64,000 nt of DNA from Planotetraspora phitsanulokensis (GTDB lineage Bacteria > Actinomycetota > Actinomycetes > Streptosporangiales > Streptosporangiaceae), in the NCBI RefSeq assembly GCF_016863295.1, contig NZ_BOOP01000043.1, positions 32,223-96,222 of the forward strand, read 5' to 3'. The notes below the pieces were generated by a model. It saw nothing but the letters and a program-made list of their open reading frames with translations, had not been told where the DNA came from and searched no databases. Shown one piece after another: positions 42,916 through 51,246 of the stretch (position 1 is the first letter of the stretch; every line of letters begins with the position of its first letter). The position numbers and the translations under genes are program-made.

Positions 42916-42920
42916 GCGGT

Positions 42921-44210
42921 ATGGCCGGGCAGGTGACTGAGCAGACGAGGGAAGGACCGCTTGCGGCGGGGATCAAGGAGCTGCCCACGGCCAGGCTCGG
43001 CCAGGAGTTCCAGAATCTGGCGACGGCGGTGGCCGAGCGCGCGCTGACCAACCTCACCGGCAGGATCGACGGGCTCGCGGGACGGCTGACGGGGTACGTC
43101 GAGGACGGCGGCACTGGCCTGATGGAGGCGGTGACCGGCAAGTCCGGTTCCGGGATGCTCAGCTCGCTGGCCGAGAGGTCGGGGGTGTCCGGGCTGCTTA
43201 GCTCGCTGACCGGGTCGGAGGGCGGAGGAAGCCACCCGGTGCGGTCGGCCCTCGCCGCCTACGCCAAGGAGAAGGTCAAAGGGATCTTCAGTCGCGTCGG
43301 CGGAGGCAAGGGCGGCAAGAGCAAGAAGCTCAAGCTGACCAACATCGTCGAGGCCGTCGACGTCGGCGCCCCGCTGCGCGTCGTCTACGACCAGTGGACC
43401 CAGTTCGAGCAGTTCCCGAGCTTCATGAAGAAGATCGAGATGGTCAACCAGAAGTCGGACGAGAAGCTCGACTGGAAGGCGCAGATCTGGTGGTCCCACC
43501 GTACGTGGGAGGCGACCATCCTCGAGCAGACGCCGGACAAGCTGATCGTCTGGCGGTCGCAGGGGCCGAAGGGGTACGTCGACGGCGCGGTGACCTTCCA
43601 TGAGGTCACGCCCGACATGACCCGGGTCCTGCTCGCCATGGAGTACCACCCCCAGGGCATGTTCGAGCACACCGGCAACCTGTGGCGCGCCCAAGGACGG
43701 CGGGCCCGGCTGGAGCTGAAGAATTTCCGCCGGCACGTCATGACCCAGGCCCTGCTGCACCCCGACGAGATCGAGGGCTGGCGTGGCGTGATCCACGACA
43801 GTGAGGTGGTCAAGGACCACGAGACCGCCGTGCGGGAGGAGCAGGAGCGAGAGGGGCGCGAGCCTGTCGAGCGGGCGGAGGAAGAGCCTTACGAGGAGGA
43901 GCCCTACGAGGAAGAGGCCGAGTCCGAAGAGGGCGAGCCGTACGAGGAAGAGCCCTATGAGGAGGAGGCCGAGGGCGAGCCCTACGAGGAGGAGCCGGAG
44001 GCCGAGGAGCGCCGCAGGCCGTCGCGGCCGGTCAGACCGCGCAGGCCGATGGCGGAGCGCCCGGCGCGCAGACGCGGGCAGGAGCGCCCGGCCCGCGAAC
44101 GCGACGAGGCCGACGAGGACGAGGAGCCCGAGGAGCGTCCGCTGCGGCGCCGCAGAACCCCGGCCGAGCAGAGACGGGCGTCGTCCGCGTCGTTGCGGCA
44201 CGGCCGGTGA
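42921..44210 (+). CDS. SRPBCC-domain protein with acidic Pro/Tyr repeat tail, gas-vesicle operon
   Basis: 429 residues from ATG 42921 behind GGAGG. Residues 1-130 are low-complexity with helix. Residues about 138-280 form an SRPBCC/polyketide-cyclase-like domain (LTNIVEAVDVGAPLRVVYDQWTQFEQFPSFMKKIEMV-type, then HRTWEATILEQTPDKLIVWRS, RVLLAMEYHPQGMFEHTG). The tail holds repeated EEEPYEEE-type acidic units and then Arg/Glu-rich sequence. Such proteins accompany gas-vesicle genes in actinomycetes. The tail may bind vesicle or partner proteins; this is inference. Confidence 0.8.
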   Translation: MAGQVTEQTREGPLAAGIKELPTARLGQEFQNLATAVAERALTNLTGRIDGLAGRLTGYVEDGGTGLMEAVTGKSGSGMLSSLAERSGVSGLLSSLTGSEGGGSHPVRSALAAYAKEKVKGIFSRVGGGKGGKSKKLKLTNIVEAVDVGAPLRVVYDQWTQFEQFPSFMKKIEMVNQKSDEKLDWKAQIWWSHRTWEATILEQTPDKLIVWRSQGPKGYVDGAVTFHEVTPDMTRVLLAMEYHPQGMFEHTGNLWRAQGRRARLELKNFRRHVMTQALLHPDEIEGWRGVIHDSEVVKDHETAVREEQEREGREPVERAEEEPYEEEPYEEEAESEEGEPYEEEPYEEEAEGEPYEEEPEAEERRRPSRPVRPRRPMAERPARRRGQERPARERDEADEDEEPEERPLRRRRTPAEQRRASSASLRHGR

Positions 44211-44362
44211 CGGCGGGTTCCGAGGACGCCGGCGCCAGAGACGGGCCGGCACCGTGAGAACGGCGTCGAGGAGCCGGCGCGAGGCGGGGTCACATCGAGC
44301 GTGAGATCGCTCACGGGGGCGTGACCGCGCAGGGAAGAGGCACATACGAGGAGGTGGAGGGA

Positions 44363-44773
44363 ATGACGGTGACCGTTCCTTCGGGGGGCGGAGGGTTGCC
44401 GGACCGCCCGTCGGGTTCAGGCCTGGCAGATGTCATCGACACGATCCTGGACAAGGGGCTCGTCATCGACGCCTTCGCCCGGGTCTCGCTCGTCGGCATC
44501 GAGGTGCTCACCATCGACGCGCGTGTCGTGGTGGCGAGCGTGGACACCTACCTGCGTTTCGCGGAGGCGGTGAACCGGCTGGACCTCGAACAGAGCAAGG
44601 CGGGGCTCCCCGAACTCGTCGGCGACGTCACGGAGGGGGTCGCGCGCGGCAAGACCAAGGGCGCGGCCCAGGGAGTGATCGAAGCCGCGGGGGAGAAACT
44701 GCACGACTACATCGCGGGCGCGCTGGAGGAGCCGGAGCCGGAACGGCGGGTGCGGCGAAGGAGCGGGGGCTGA
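44363..44773 (+). CDS. gvpA: Gas vesicle major structural protein GvpA
   Basis: 136 residues from ATG 44363 behind GGAGG. The conserved GvpA core is [49 protein letters not shown], which forms the amphipathic rib of the protein shell. A 20-residue Gly/Pro-rich N-terminus and a 60-residue charged C-terminal extension are longer than in cyanobacterial GvpA (about 70 residues), as is usual in actinobacteria. It starts the structural part of the operon and is followed directly by gvpF. Confidence 0.93.
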   Translation: MTVTVPSGGGGLPDRPSGSGLADVIDTILDKGLVIDAFARVSLVGIEVLTIDARVVVASVDTYLRFAEAVNRLDLEQSKAGLPELVGDVTEGVARGKTKGAAQGVIEAAGEKLHDYIAGALEEPEPERRVRRRSGG

Positions 44774-44774
44774 G

Positions 44775-45572
44775 ATGTCGAGCTCTACGGAAACATCGCG
44801 GCCGGCGAGGGCCGCCGCCCCCAAGGGTGACGACGGCATCGCCTGCTACGTGTACGGGATCGTGCCCGAGGACGTGGACATCAGCCCGGACGCGGTCGGC
44901 GTGGGCGACCCGCCCGGCCGGGTGAGACTCATCCGGCACGGCCGGATCGGGGCTCTGGTCAGCGATGTGGCGGTGGACCGCCCGCTCGGACGGGCGGAGG
45001 ACCTCGTGGGGCACGAGGCGTTGCTGGACGGCGCCGCCGCCGAGGTGCCGGTGCTGCCCCTCAGGTTCGGCGCCGTGCTGACGTCGCCGGAGGCCGTTGT
45101 CGGCGAACTGCTGGAACCTCACCACGACGAGTTCGCCGCCGCGCTGAAGGAGGTCGAAGGGCACGTCCAGTACGTCGTCAGGGCGACCTACGCGGAGAAG
45201 TGGGTTCTCCGCGAGATCCTCGCGGAGAACCCCGAGGTCAGACGACTCCGCGACCGGATTCGCGGCCGGCCGGAGGACGTGACCCGTGACGAGCGGATCC
45301 GCATCGGCGAGCTGATCACCCAGGCGATCGCCGTCAAGCGGGAGGCCGACACCCAGACCGTGGTCGACTGCTTCGCCCCGTGCACGGTGGCGGCCGTCAT
45401 CCGGGACGCCACACACGAGCGGGACGCCGCCAACGTCGCCTTCATGGTGCGGATGGACCAGGAGGCCGACTTCGAGATGGTGCTCGGCGAACTGCGGCGC
45501 GAATGGGCTGACCGGATCGACGTGCGGGTTCTCGGCCCGATGGCCATGTACGACTTCGTCACCTCGGGATAG
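44775..45572 (+). CDS. gvpF: Gas vesicle protein GvpF (GvpF/L family)
   Basis: 265 residues. GvpF/L family: CYVYGIVPEDVD, ALVSDVAVDRPLGRAEDLVGHEALL, VPVLPLRFGAVL, then the second lobe FAPCTVAAVIRDATHERDAANVAFMVRM and RVLGPMAMYDFV. GvpF/L binds GvpA and helps assembly and gas-vesicle nucleation. Starts one base after the gvpA stop. The second F/L copy is at 46709. Confidence 0.93.
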   Translation: MSSSTETSRPARAAAPKGDDGIACYVYGIVPEDVDISPDAVGVGDPPGRVRLIRHGRIGALVSDVAVDRPLGRAEDLVGHEALLDGAAAEVPVLPLRFGAVLTSPEAVVGELLEPHHDEFAAALKEVEGHVQYVVRATYAEKWVLREILAENPEVRRLRDRIRGRPEDVTRDERIRIGELITQAIAVKREADTQTVVDCFAPCTVAAVIRDATHERDAANVAFMVRMDQEADFEMVLGELRREWADRIDVRVLGPMAMYDFVTSG

Positions 45573-45597
45573 CGGGCAGCCGAAGGGAGGAATTTCC

Positions 45598-45831
45598 GTG
45601 GGACTGATCGGCCTGATCTTCACCTGGCCGGTCGCGCCGGTGCGTGTGGTGATCCGGCTCGGCGAGCTGATCCAGGAACAGGTGGAACACGAACTGAGGG
45701 ACCCGGCCGTCGTCAGGCGCCGCCTGGAGGAGATAGAGGAGGCCAGGCGCTCCGGCCTGATCTCCGAGGAGGAGGAGTCCCAGGCCGTGGAGCGGATCCT
45801 CAGCACGATGACCGGCACGCGGAGGGGGTGA
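45598..45831 (+). CDS. gvpG: Gas vesicle protein GvpG
   Basis: 77 residues from GTG 45598 behind GGGAGG. The opening GLIGLIFTWPVAPVRVVIRLGELIQEQ and the helical EEARRSGLISEEEES are characteristic of GvpG, a minor assembly protein. Followed closely by gvpO. Confidence 0.9.
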   Translation: MGLIGLIFTWPVAPVRVVIRLGELIQEQVEHELRDPAVVRRRLEEIEEARRSGLISEEEESQAVERILSTMTGTRRG

Positions 45832-45835
45832 CGAC

Positions 45836-46240
45836 GTGGTTCCCCCGAGACGCAGGGCCCGTGACACGCGGGCCGCGGAGCGGCACGGACGTGAGGGGTT
45901 CGACGAGCGGGCGCAGGTGATGGTCGAAGACGGCGGGCGGGTGCCGGAGCCCCGCAGGCGGCGCCGCGCCATGACCGCGGTGACCGCCGGGGAGCGCGGC
46001 CTGCGCTACATCGCGGACCTGACCATGCGGGACGCGGAGGCCGTCACGCTGGTGGAGCCGGCCGATGGCGGCTGGACGGTGCACGTGGAGATCGTGGAGG
46101 ACCACCGCATCCCGTCCTCGGGCGACGTCCTCGCCGTGTACGAGGCCGAGCTGGACGAGGAGGGGAACCTGCTGTCCTACCGTCGGCTCGGGCGCTACCG
46201 GCGCGGCACGAACGCGCTCGGGGAGGGTTCGCCGCGATGA
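45836..46240 (+). CDS. gvpO: Gas vesicle protein GvpO
   Basis: 134 residues from GTG 45836. A basic N-terminal 45 residues precede the GvpO domain (GERGLRYIADLTMRDAEAVTLVEPADGGWTVHVEIVEDHRIPSSGDVLAVYE-type, ending YRRLGRYRRG). GvpO is needed for vesicle formation in several species and may act at the assembly stage. Its stop overlaps the gvpJ start. Confidence 0.88.
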   Translation: MVPPRRRARDTRAAERHGREGFDERAQVMVEDGGRVPEPRRRRRAMTAVTAGERGLRYIADLTMRDAEAVTLVEPADGGWTVHVEIVEDHRIPSSGDVLAVYEAELDEEGNLLSYRRLGRYRRGTNALGEGSPR

Positions 46241-46716
46241 CGGATCCGGGCAGGTTCCGGCCCGTCATGCGGGAGTCGTACGCGCAGCCGATGACGACCG
46301 GCCGCGAGACCTCCAACCTGGGCGACATCCTGGAACGGGTGCTCGACCGGGGTGTGGTGATCGCGGGGGACATCCGCGTCAACCTGCTCGACATCGAGCT
46401 GCTGACGATCAAGCTTCGGCTGCTCATCGCGTCGGTGGACACGGCACGGGAGCTCGGCATCGACTGGTGGGAGCACGATCCCTGGCTGACGGGCAAGAAT
46501 CGCGAGCTCGCCGACGAGAACCGCCGGCTGCGCGACCGCCTGGCCGCGATCGAGGAGCGTCTGGAAGAGCGCGAGGGTCTGCCGAGGCGCGTTCCCGAGC
46601 AGCGTCCACGCGAAGTCGAGCGGCGTCAGCACGAGGTGGAACCACGCGGAGAGGACTGGAGCGGAGCCGAGAGCCGCGAGGCGGATCGGCGCGGATGGGA
46701 GAGGAGCGGTGACTGA
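46237..46716 (+). CDS. gvpJ: Gas vesicle protein GvpJ (GvpA/J/M family)
   Basis: 159 residues from ATG 46237 overlapping the gvpO stop. A GvpA-like domain is at about 28-85 (LGDILERVLDRGVVIAGDIRVNLLDIELLTIKLRLLIASVDTARE), followed by DWWEHDPWLTG and a long charged coiled-coil tail. GvpJ is a minor shell protein that shapes the vesicle. Its 3' end overlaps gvpL by eight bases. Confidence 0.88.
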   Translation: MTDPGRFRPVMRESYAQPMTTGRETSNLGDILERVLDRGVVIAGDIRVNLLDIELLTIKLRLLIASVDTARELGIDWWEHDPWLTGKNRELADENRRLRDRLAAIEERLEEREGLPRRVPEQRPREVERRQHEVEPRGEDWSGAESREADRRGWERSGD

Positions 46717-47569
46717 ATCCGGCATCTACCTGTACGCGGTGACCAGCGAGGCCGGCGACGCGTGCCTGAGCGTGCGCGGCGTCCTCGGCGAGCCCGTCCG
46801 GAAGATCGGCGTCGGCGACCTGGCGGCGTACGTGAGCACCGTCCCTCTGGACCAGTTCGGCGAGGAGCCGCTGGCACGCCTGCTGGAGGATCTGGACTGG
46901 GTCGGCGAGGTGGCCCGGGCCCATCACCGGGTCGTCGAAGCGGTGGCGGAGGCCGGGCCGACGGCTCCGGTACGGCTGGTCACCGTCTACAGCGGTGAGG
47001 AGCAGGTCCGGGAGTTGCTGGAGCGGCGGCATGACGACTTCCTCGCGGTCCTGTCCCGGGTCGCGGGCCGCCGGGAGTGGGGCGTCAAGGCGTACGTCGA
47101 CCCGGAGGCGGCGTCCCGCATGGCCGGAGGCGGCACGGCCGGAGGTGACGCGTCCGCGCGACGTGAGGCTCCCGCCGGGCGGACGGGCGCCGGGCCGGGA
47201 ACGGCCTACCTCCAGCGCCGCAAGGCGAACCTCCACAACCGCGAGGACCTGTGGCGCCACGCGGTCGCATGGGCCGAGCGGCTCCACGCCGCCCTGGGGG
47301 AGGTCGCCGTGGCCGGCCGCCGTCATCGGCCGCAGGATCCGCAGTTGTCCGGTCGCAAGGAGTGGATGGTCCTCAACGGCGCCTATCTCGTGGAAGAGGA
47401 TCGGAGCGCGGAGTTCGCCGCGGCGGTCGCGGCCTTCCGCGAGGCCGCGACGGAGTCCGGTACCGGAGCGGGCCCCGGCATGGACGTGGAGCTCACCGGC
47501 CCCTGGGCGCCCTACTCGTTCACCGCCGTGGAGCTGGAGACGGAAGGCCGGGAGGGAGGCGCGCGGTGA
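46709..47569 (+). CDS. gvpL: Gas vesicle protein GvpL (GvpF/L family)
   Basis: 286 residues from GTG 46709. GvpF/L family: IYLYAVTSEAG, GDLAAYVSTVPLDQFGEEPL, PVRLVTVYSGEEQVRELL, KEWMVLNGAYLVEE, LTGPWAPYSFTAVE. A Gly/Ala-rich insertion lies in the middle (about 145-175). Second F/L paralogue of the operon; assembly role. Overlaps gvpJ and the next A/J/M gene. Confidence 0.9.
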   Translation: MTESGIYLYAVTSEAGDACLSVRGVLGEPVRKIGVGDLAAYVSTVPLDQFGEEPLARLLEDLDWVGEVARAHHRVVEAVAEAGPTAPVRLVTVYSGEEQVRELLERRHDDFLAVLSRVAGRREWGVKAYVDPEAASRMAGGGTAGGDASARREAPAGRTGAGPGTAYLQRRKANLHNREDLWRHAVAWAERLHAALGEVAVAGRRHRPQDPQLSGRKEWMVLNGAYLVEEDRSAEFAAAVAAFREAATESGTGAGPGMDVELTGPWAPYSFTAVELETEGREGGAR

Positions 47570-47808
47570 CGCTGGACACCCGCCGGGGCGCCGTCCTGGC
47601 CGAGGAGGGCCGCCTGCCGCCGGAGCGCGTGGCGCTCGTGGATCTCCTCGACAGGCTGCTCGCGGGCGGGGTCGTCGTGACCGGGGACCTCGTGCTCTCC
47701 ATCGCCGACATCGAGCTCGTCCGGATCTCCCTGCGCGCGCTGATCGCGTCCGTACGGGGCCCCGGCGCGACGGAGACGGAGGTCGACCATGAACCGTCCT
47801 GGTGGTGA
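47566..47808 (+). CDS. gvpS: Gas vesicle protein GvpS (GvpA/J/M family, small)
   Basis: 80 residues from GTG 47566 overlapping the gvpL stop (GTGA). It carries the short GvpA-like core VALVDLLDRLLAGGVVVTGDLVLSIADIELVRISLRALIAS. A third A/J/M paralogue, named here S by analogy with actinobacterial operons; GvpM is the alternative name. Overlaps gvpK by 20 bp. Confidence 0.8.
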   Translation: MTLDTRRGAVLAEEGRLPPERVALVDLLDRLLAGGVVVTGDLVLSIADIELVRISLRALIASVRGPGATETEVDHEPSWW

Positions 47809-48193
47809 CGCCGCCGACAGGCACGCCACCGTCGACAGCCACGTCACCGTCGACAGGTCCGCCGCCGCTGACAGGCCCGCCGCCGGCAGGCCCGGCCGGG
47901 ACGCCGCGCGGTCGGAGAGCTGGCGCCTCAACACCGATCCAGAGGCGGTCGAGCGCGACCTGAGCCGCCTCGTCCTGACACTCGTGGAGCTGGTCCGCCA
48001 GCTCGTCGAACGGCAGTGCATCCGCCGGATGGGCGAGGGCGATCTGACCGACGAGCAGATCGAGACGCTGGGGCTGACCCTGATGCGCCTGGAGGAGGCG
48101 ATGACGGAGCTGTGCGACCGCTTCGGCCTGTCGCCCTCCGATCTCAACCTCGATCTCGGCCCTCTCGGCACCCTGCTTCCCACGGACCGGTGA
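47789..48193 (+). CDS. gvpK: Gas vesicle protein GvpK
   Basis: 134 residues from ATG 47789. A low-complexity N-terminus with repeated Val-Asp and Ala-Asp-Arg units precedes the GvpK domain (LNTDPEAVERDLSRLVLTLVELVRQLVERQCIRRMGEGDLTDEQIETLG-type, ending DRFGLSPSDLNLDLGPLGTLL). GvpK is required for assembly and ends the operon. Confidence 0.9.
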   Translation: MNRPGGDAADRHATVDSHVTVDRSAAADRPAAGRPGRDAARSESWRLNTDPEAVERDLSRLVLTLVELVRQLVERQCIRRMGEGDLTDEQIETLGLTLMRLEEAMTELCDRFGLSPSDLNLDLGPLGTLLPTDR

Positions 48194-48247
48194 CGACGCG
48201 CGTCAGGACACCTTGACGTCAGGACGGCCTGACGTGAGGATGGCGTC

Positions 48248-48706
48248 ATGTACACGCCTGACAGCGCAGAACGCGATCACACGCTCCGCACCGCCGTCGC
48301 GCGCTTCGAAGAGCTACGTGTCCGCGAGGCCCTCGGCTCGGCGATGGACGAGGATTTCGACGGCCCCGACGCCATGAGCAGCCGGTTCGCTCCACCGCAG
48401 GCCGCCCTGTCCAAGGAGGAGGCGCTCGAGTTGCTCGCCCTCAGCGAGGTGATCGCGCGCAAGGCCTCGTACGGCCGGCAGCTCACGGTCAGGACGGCGC
48501 GGGCGGCGGGTGCCTCCTGGTCGCAGATCGGCGCGGCGCTCGGGACCACCAAGCAGTCCGCCTGGGAGGCCCACACCCGGTGGATCGACGGCCAGGCCGC
48601 GTTCCGTGGCCGCACCGGGACGGAGGGCATGGACGACGAGCAGGTGCGGGCCGCCCGCGCGCTCGCCGGAGACCCGGACGAGCCCGCGGACCCGGGCGCA
48701 CGCTGA
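48248..48706 (+). CDS. Helix-turn-helix protein, unknown target
   Basis: 152 residues. A central HTH is visible in RTARAAGASWSQIGAALGTTKQSAWEAHTRW, a sigma-factor or Fis-like helix pair. The N-terminus VARFEELRVREALG is helical; the C-terminus is charged. Its function is unknown. It lies 54 bp after gvpK on the same strand and may be a regulator of it or simply a neighbour. Start ATG 48248. Confidence 0.7.
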   Translation: MYTPDSAERDHTLRTAVARFEELRVREALGSAMDEDFDGPDAMSSRFAPPQAALSKEEALELLALSEVIARKASYGRQLTVRTARAAGASWSQIGAALGTTKQSAWEAHTRWIDGQAAFRGRTGTEGMDDEQVRAARALAGDPDEPADPGAR

Positions 48707-48737
48707 CAGGCCGGAGCCCAGAGCGCGCCGGAGAGGC

Positions 48738-49571
48738 TCAGTCCTGCTTGCCGTGCGCGGCCACGGACACGGGTTCCCACTCGCGCCAGGTGGCCAGCCG
48801 AGACTCGTAGTCGGCGGCGGCGATCGCCAGCGGCCCGTCACCGAAGAAGATCCGCAGCGGGGGCCGCTCCGCGTCGACCACCCGGAGGATGGCCTCCCGG
48901 GTCGCCTCCGGCCTTCCGGGCGTCCCCACCCTGCGGGCGCGCTGCTCGGCCGCCTGCTTCCGCACGCCCTCGTAGGCGGCCAGCGGCATGGCATGACGCG
49001 CGGACGATCCCGCCCAGTCGGTGGAGTAGGCGGCCGGTTCGACCACCGTCACCTTGATGCCGAAGCCCGCGGTCTCCAGGGCGAGCGACTGGCTGAAGCC
49101 CTCCAGCGCCCATTTGGAAGCGTGGTACATGCCGACGTTGGGGAAGGCGGAGACGCCGCCGATGGAGGACACCTGGATGATGTGGCCGGAGCCCTGCTCG
49201 CGCAGGTAGGGAAGCGCCGCCTGCGTCACCCACAGGGCGCCGAACAGGTTGGTCTCGATCTGCGCCCGGGCCTCCTGCTCGCTGATCTCCTCGATCATGC
49301 CGAACTGCCCGTAGCCCGCGTTGTTGACCACGACGTCGAGCCGGCCGAAGTGGTCGTGCGCCTTGGCGACCACGTCGAAGACCGCCTCGCGGTCGGCCAC
49401 GTCGAGGGGGAACGCGGCGATCGCGTCGCCGTACTCGCTCACGAGATCGTCCAGCGAGGCGACGTCGCGGGCGGTCGCCGCCACACGGTCGCCACGGTCG
49501 AGGGCGGCGATGGCCCACTCGCGCCCGAAACCGCGGGACGTCCCGGTGATGAACCAGATCTTTGAAGTCAT
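48738..49571 (-). CDS. Short-chain dehydrogenase/reductase
   Basis: 277 residues. Rossmann opening WFITGTSRGFGREWAIAAL (TGxxxGxG), NNAGYGQFGMIEE with the NAG motif, the Ser in QVSSIGGVSA, and the active-site YHASKWALEGF (Y-x3-K). NADP-dependent oxidoreductase of unknown substrate. Start ATG 49571. A perfect TGAACGTTCA palindrome 61 bp upstream suggests control by a TetR-like repressor located elsewhere. It converges on the HTH gene. Confidence 0.93.
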   Translation of the reverse strand: MTSKIWFITGTSRGFGREWAIAALDRGDRVAATARDVASLDDLVSEYGDAIAAFPLDVADREAVFDVVAKAHDHFGRLDVVVNNAGYGQFGMIEEISEQEARAQIETNLFGALWVTQAALPYLREQGSGHIIQVSSIGGVSAFPNVGMYHASKWALEGFSQSLALETAGFGIKVTVVEPAAYSTDWAGSSARHAMPLAAYEGVRKQAAEQRARRVGTPGRPEATREAILRVVDAERPPLRIFFGDGPLAIAAADYESRLATWREWEPVSVAAHGKQD

Positions 49572-49922
49572 GGGGGACCGGCGTATCTGCTCGATGGGGC
49601 CGCCGCGTTCACGGCCGGCCCGAAAATGGACTGAACGTTCAATTACGTTAGTTCGCCCCCACTGGTCAGGCAAACGGCGGGCCACGGGGCCGGCCTCAGG
49701 TGTTTCGGCCGGCGAACGGCCGGGAACAGGGTGCGGTACTCACCCGCTCCCGGCGACGGCCGCGCGCTCATCGGCCCACCGGCGCCTCGGGGAGCCGGGC
49801 ACTCGGCGCATGCGGGGCCTGAGCCGAACGGCGGCCCCCTGCCCCCTCCACGTCCTGCGATCCGGGGACGGTGATCCGGAGCCGGGCGTGCGTGAAGCAA
49901 TCCGATTTCCGTCTCAGGAGTG
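49572..49922. other. Divergent intergenic region SDR / GNAT-AAA
   Basis: 351 bp. It holds the TGAACGTTCA palindrome and an AT-richer patch near the SDR start, and otherwise GC-rich sequence without coding character. An AGGAG ribosome site for the gene at 49923 lies at its right end. Confidence 0.5.
49632..49641. promoter_or_regulatory. Perfect TGAACGTTCA palindrome
   Basis: A 10-bp perfect palindrome in the SDR promoter region, followed by TTACGTTAGTT, the usual appearance of a TetR operator. No TetR gene is adjacent. Confidence 0.55.
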
Positions 49923-51224
49923 ATGGCGTTGGCCCCTTGGCAGATTCGTGATCCTCAAGAAAACGATCTCGACCACATGATCCGGTTACTGGAGGAACCG
50001 CCGGACACCCCGGCGGAACCCGTGGTCACCCTCGCCGAGGCGGTGGCCGCGCTGCGCGGGGGCATGCCCGCGGTGGTCGCCTCCGTAGGCTGCGAGATCG
50101 TCGGCGCCGCCGTCTCGCTCACGTCCGGAGAGCGCGCCTGGGTCCTGCGCATGGCCATCAACCGCGAATGGCGCCACCACGGCATCGGCTCCGGCCTGCT
50201 GGCGGCGCTGGAGGAGCGCCTGGCCAAACGCCGGGTGCGCCGCATCGGGGCGCTCCTGCCCCCGCACGAGATCGGCGAGGCGGCCTTTCTGAACTCGGGA
50301 TACACGAGCAGGCCCGACATCACCTACTTCGAGAAGGCGCTGCCGCTCGCCCGTGCGGAGGACACCATCCTCGACCAGATCGGCGGCGCCGTCCCGGAGA
50401 CGGGACTGTGGGAGCGGATCGCCGGCATGGAGGCGGAGAAGGCCGTCATCGAGCGCAGGCTGGTGCTGCCGCTCGAGAACCGCGAGCTCGCCGAGCGGTA
50501 CGGCGTGGAGCCGCCGCGCGCCGTCGTGCTGTTCGGGCCGCCGGGAACGGGCAAGACGACCTTCGCCAGAGCGGTCGCGTCCCGGCTGAGATGGCCGTTC
50601 GTCGAGGTCTTCCCCTATCAGCTCGCCGCGGACCCGAACGGCGTCGCGACCGCGCTGCGGCAGCTGTTCTCGCGGGTCGACCACCTGGACCAGATCGTGC
50701 TCTTCTTCGACGAGGCCGAGGAGATCGCCTCGCAGCGACGAGACCCCGCCTCGCTGACCCACCGGATCACCAATGAGCTGCTCAAACTCATCCCGATCTT
50801 CCGGCGGCGGGACCGGCGGCTGCTCGTCTGCGCGACCAACGCGGTGCGCAGCATGGACCCGGCCTTCCTGCGGCCGGGCAGGTTCGACTATCTGATCCCG
50901 GTCGGGCCGCCGGACGCCGACGCGCGCCGGGCGATCTGGGCGCGCTACATCGGGGCGGGCGGCCTCGCCCGGGTGAACCTCGACGAGCTGGTGGAGGCCA
51001 GCGCCCGCTTCACTCCCGCCGACATCGAGTACGCCGCGCGTACGGCGGCGCAGGCGGCTTTCGAACGCCACCTCACGACCGCGGACGGCCGAAGCGGCCC
51101 GGGGGAGGGGCCCGCCTGGGACACCGGCGACTACCTGGACGCGATAGCGAGCACCCGGTCGTCGCTGACCGACGAGGACATCAAGGCGTTCAACCACGAC
51201 CTGCGCGCCGCCGCGCGCATGTGA
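49923..51224 (+). CDS. GNAT acetyltransferase - AAA+ ATPase fusion
   Basis: 433 residues from ATG 49923 behind AGGAG. Residues about 5-140 resemble a GNAT domain: VVASVGCEIVGAAVSL, VLRMAINREWRHHGIGSGLLAAL (acetyl-CoA pyrophosphate loop RHHGIGSG at 84-91), FLNSGYTSRPDITYFEKAL. After a helical linker, residues about 175-430 are a classic AAA+ module: Walker A GPPGTGKTT at 205-213, Walker B FFDEAEE at 261-267, sensor-1 Asn306 in LLVCATNA, Arg-finger region AFLRPGRFD at 314-322. It may use ATP hydrolysis to remodel a protein, with acetylation linked. The partner is unknown. Confidence 0.85.
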   Translation: MALAPWQIRDPQENDLDHMIRLLEEPPDTPAEPVVTLAEAVAALRGGMPAVVASVGCEIVGAAVSLTSGERAWVLRMAINREWRHHGIGSGLLAALEERLAKRRVRRIGALLPPHEIGEAAFLNSGYTSRPDITYFEKALPLARAEDTILDQIGGAVPETGLWERIAGMEAEKAVIERRLVLPLENRELAERYGVEPPRAVVLFGPPGTGKTTFARAVASRLRWPFVEVFPYQLAADPNGVATALRQLFSRVDHLDQIVLFFDEAEEIASQRRDPASLTHRITNELLKLIPIFRRRDRRLLVCATNAVRSMDPAFLRPGRFDYLIPVGPPDADARRAIWARYIGAGGLARVNLDELVEASARFTPADIEYAARTAAQAAFERHLTTADGRSGPGEGPAWDTGDYLDAIASTRSSLTDEDIKAFNHDLRAAARM

Positions 51225-51246
51225 GGGAACACGTATCCGGGGACGA

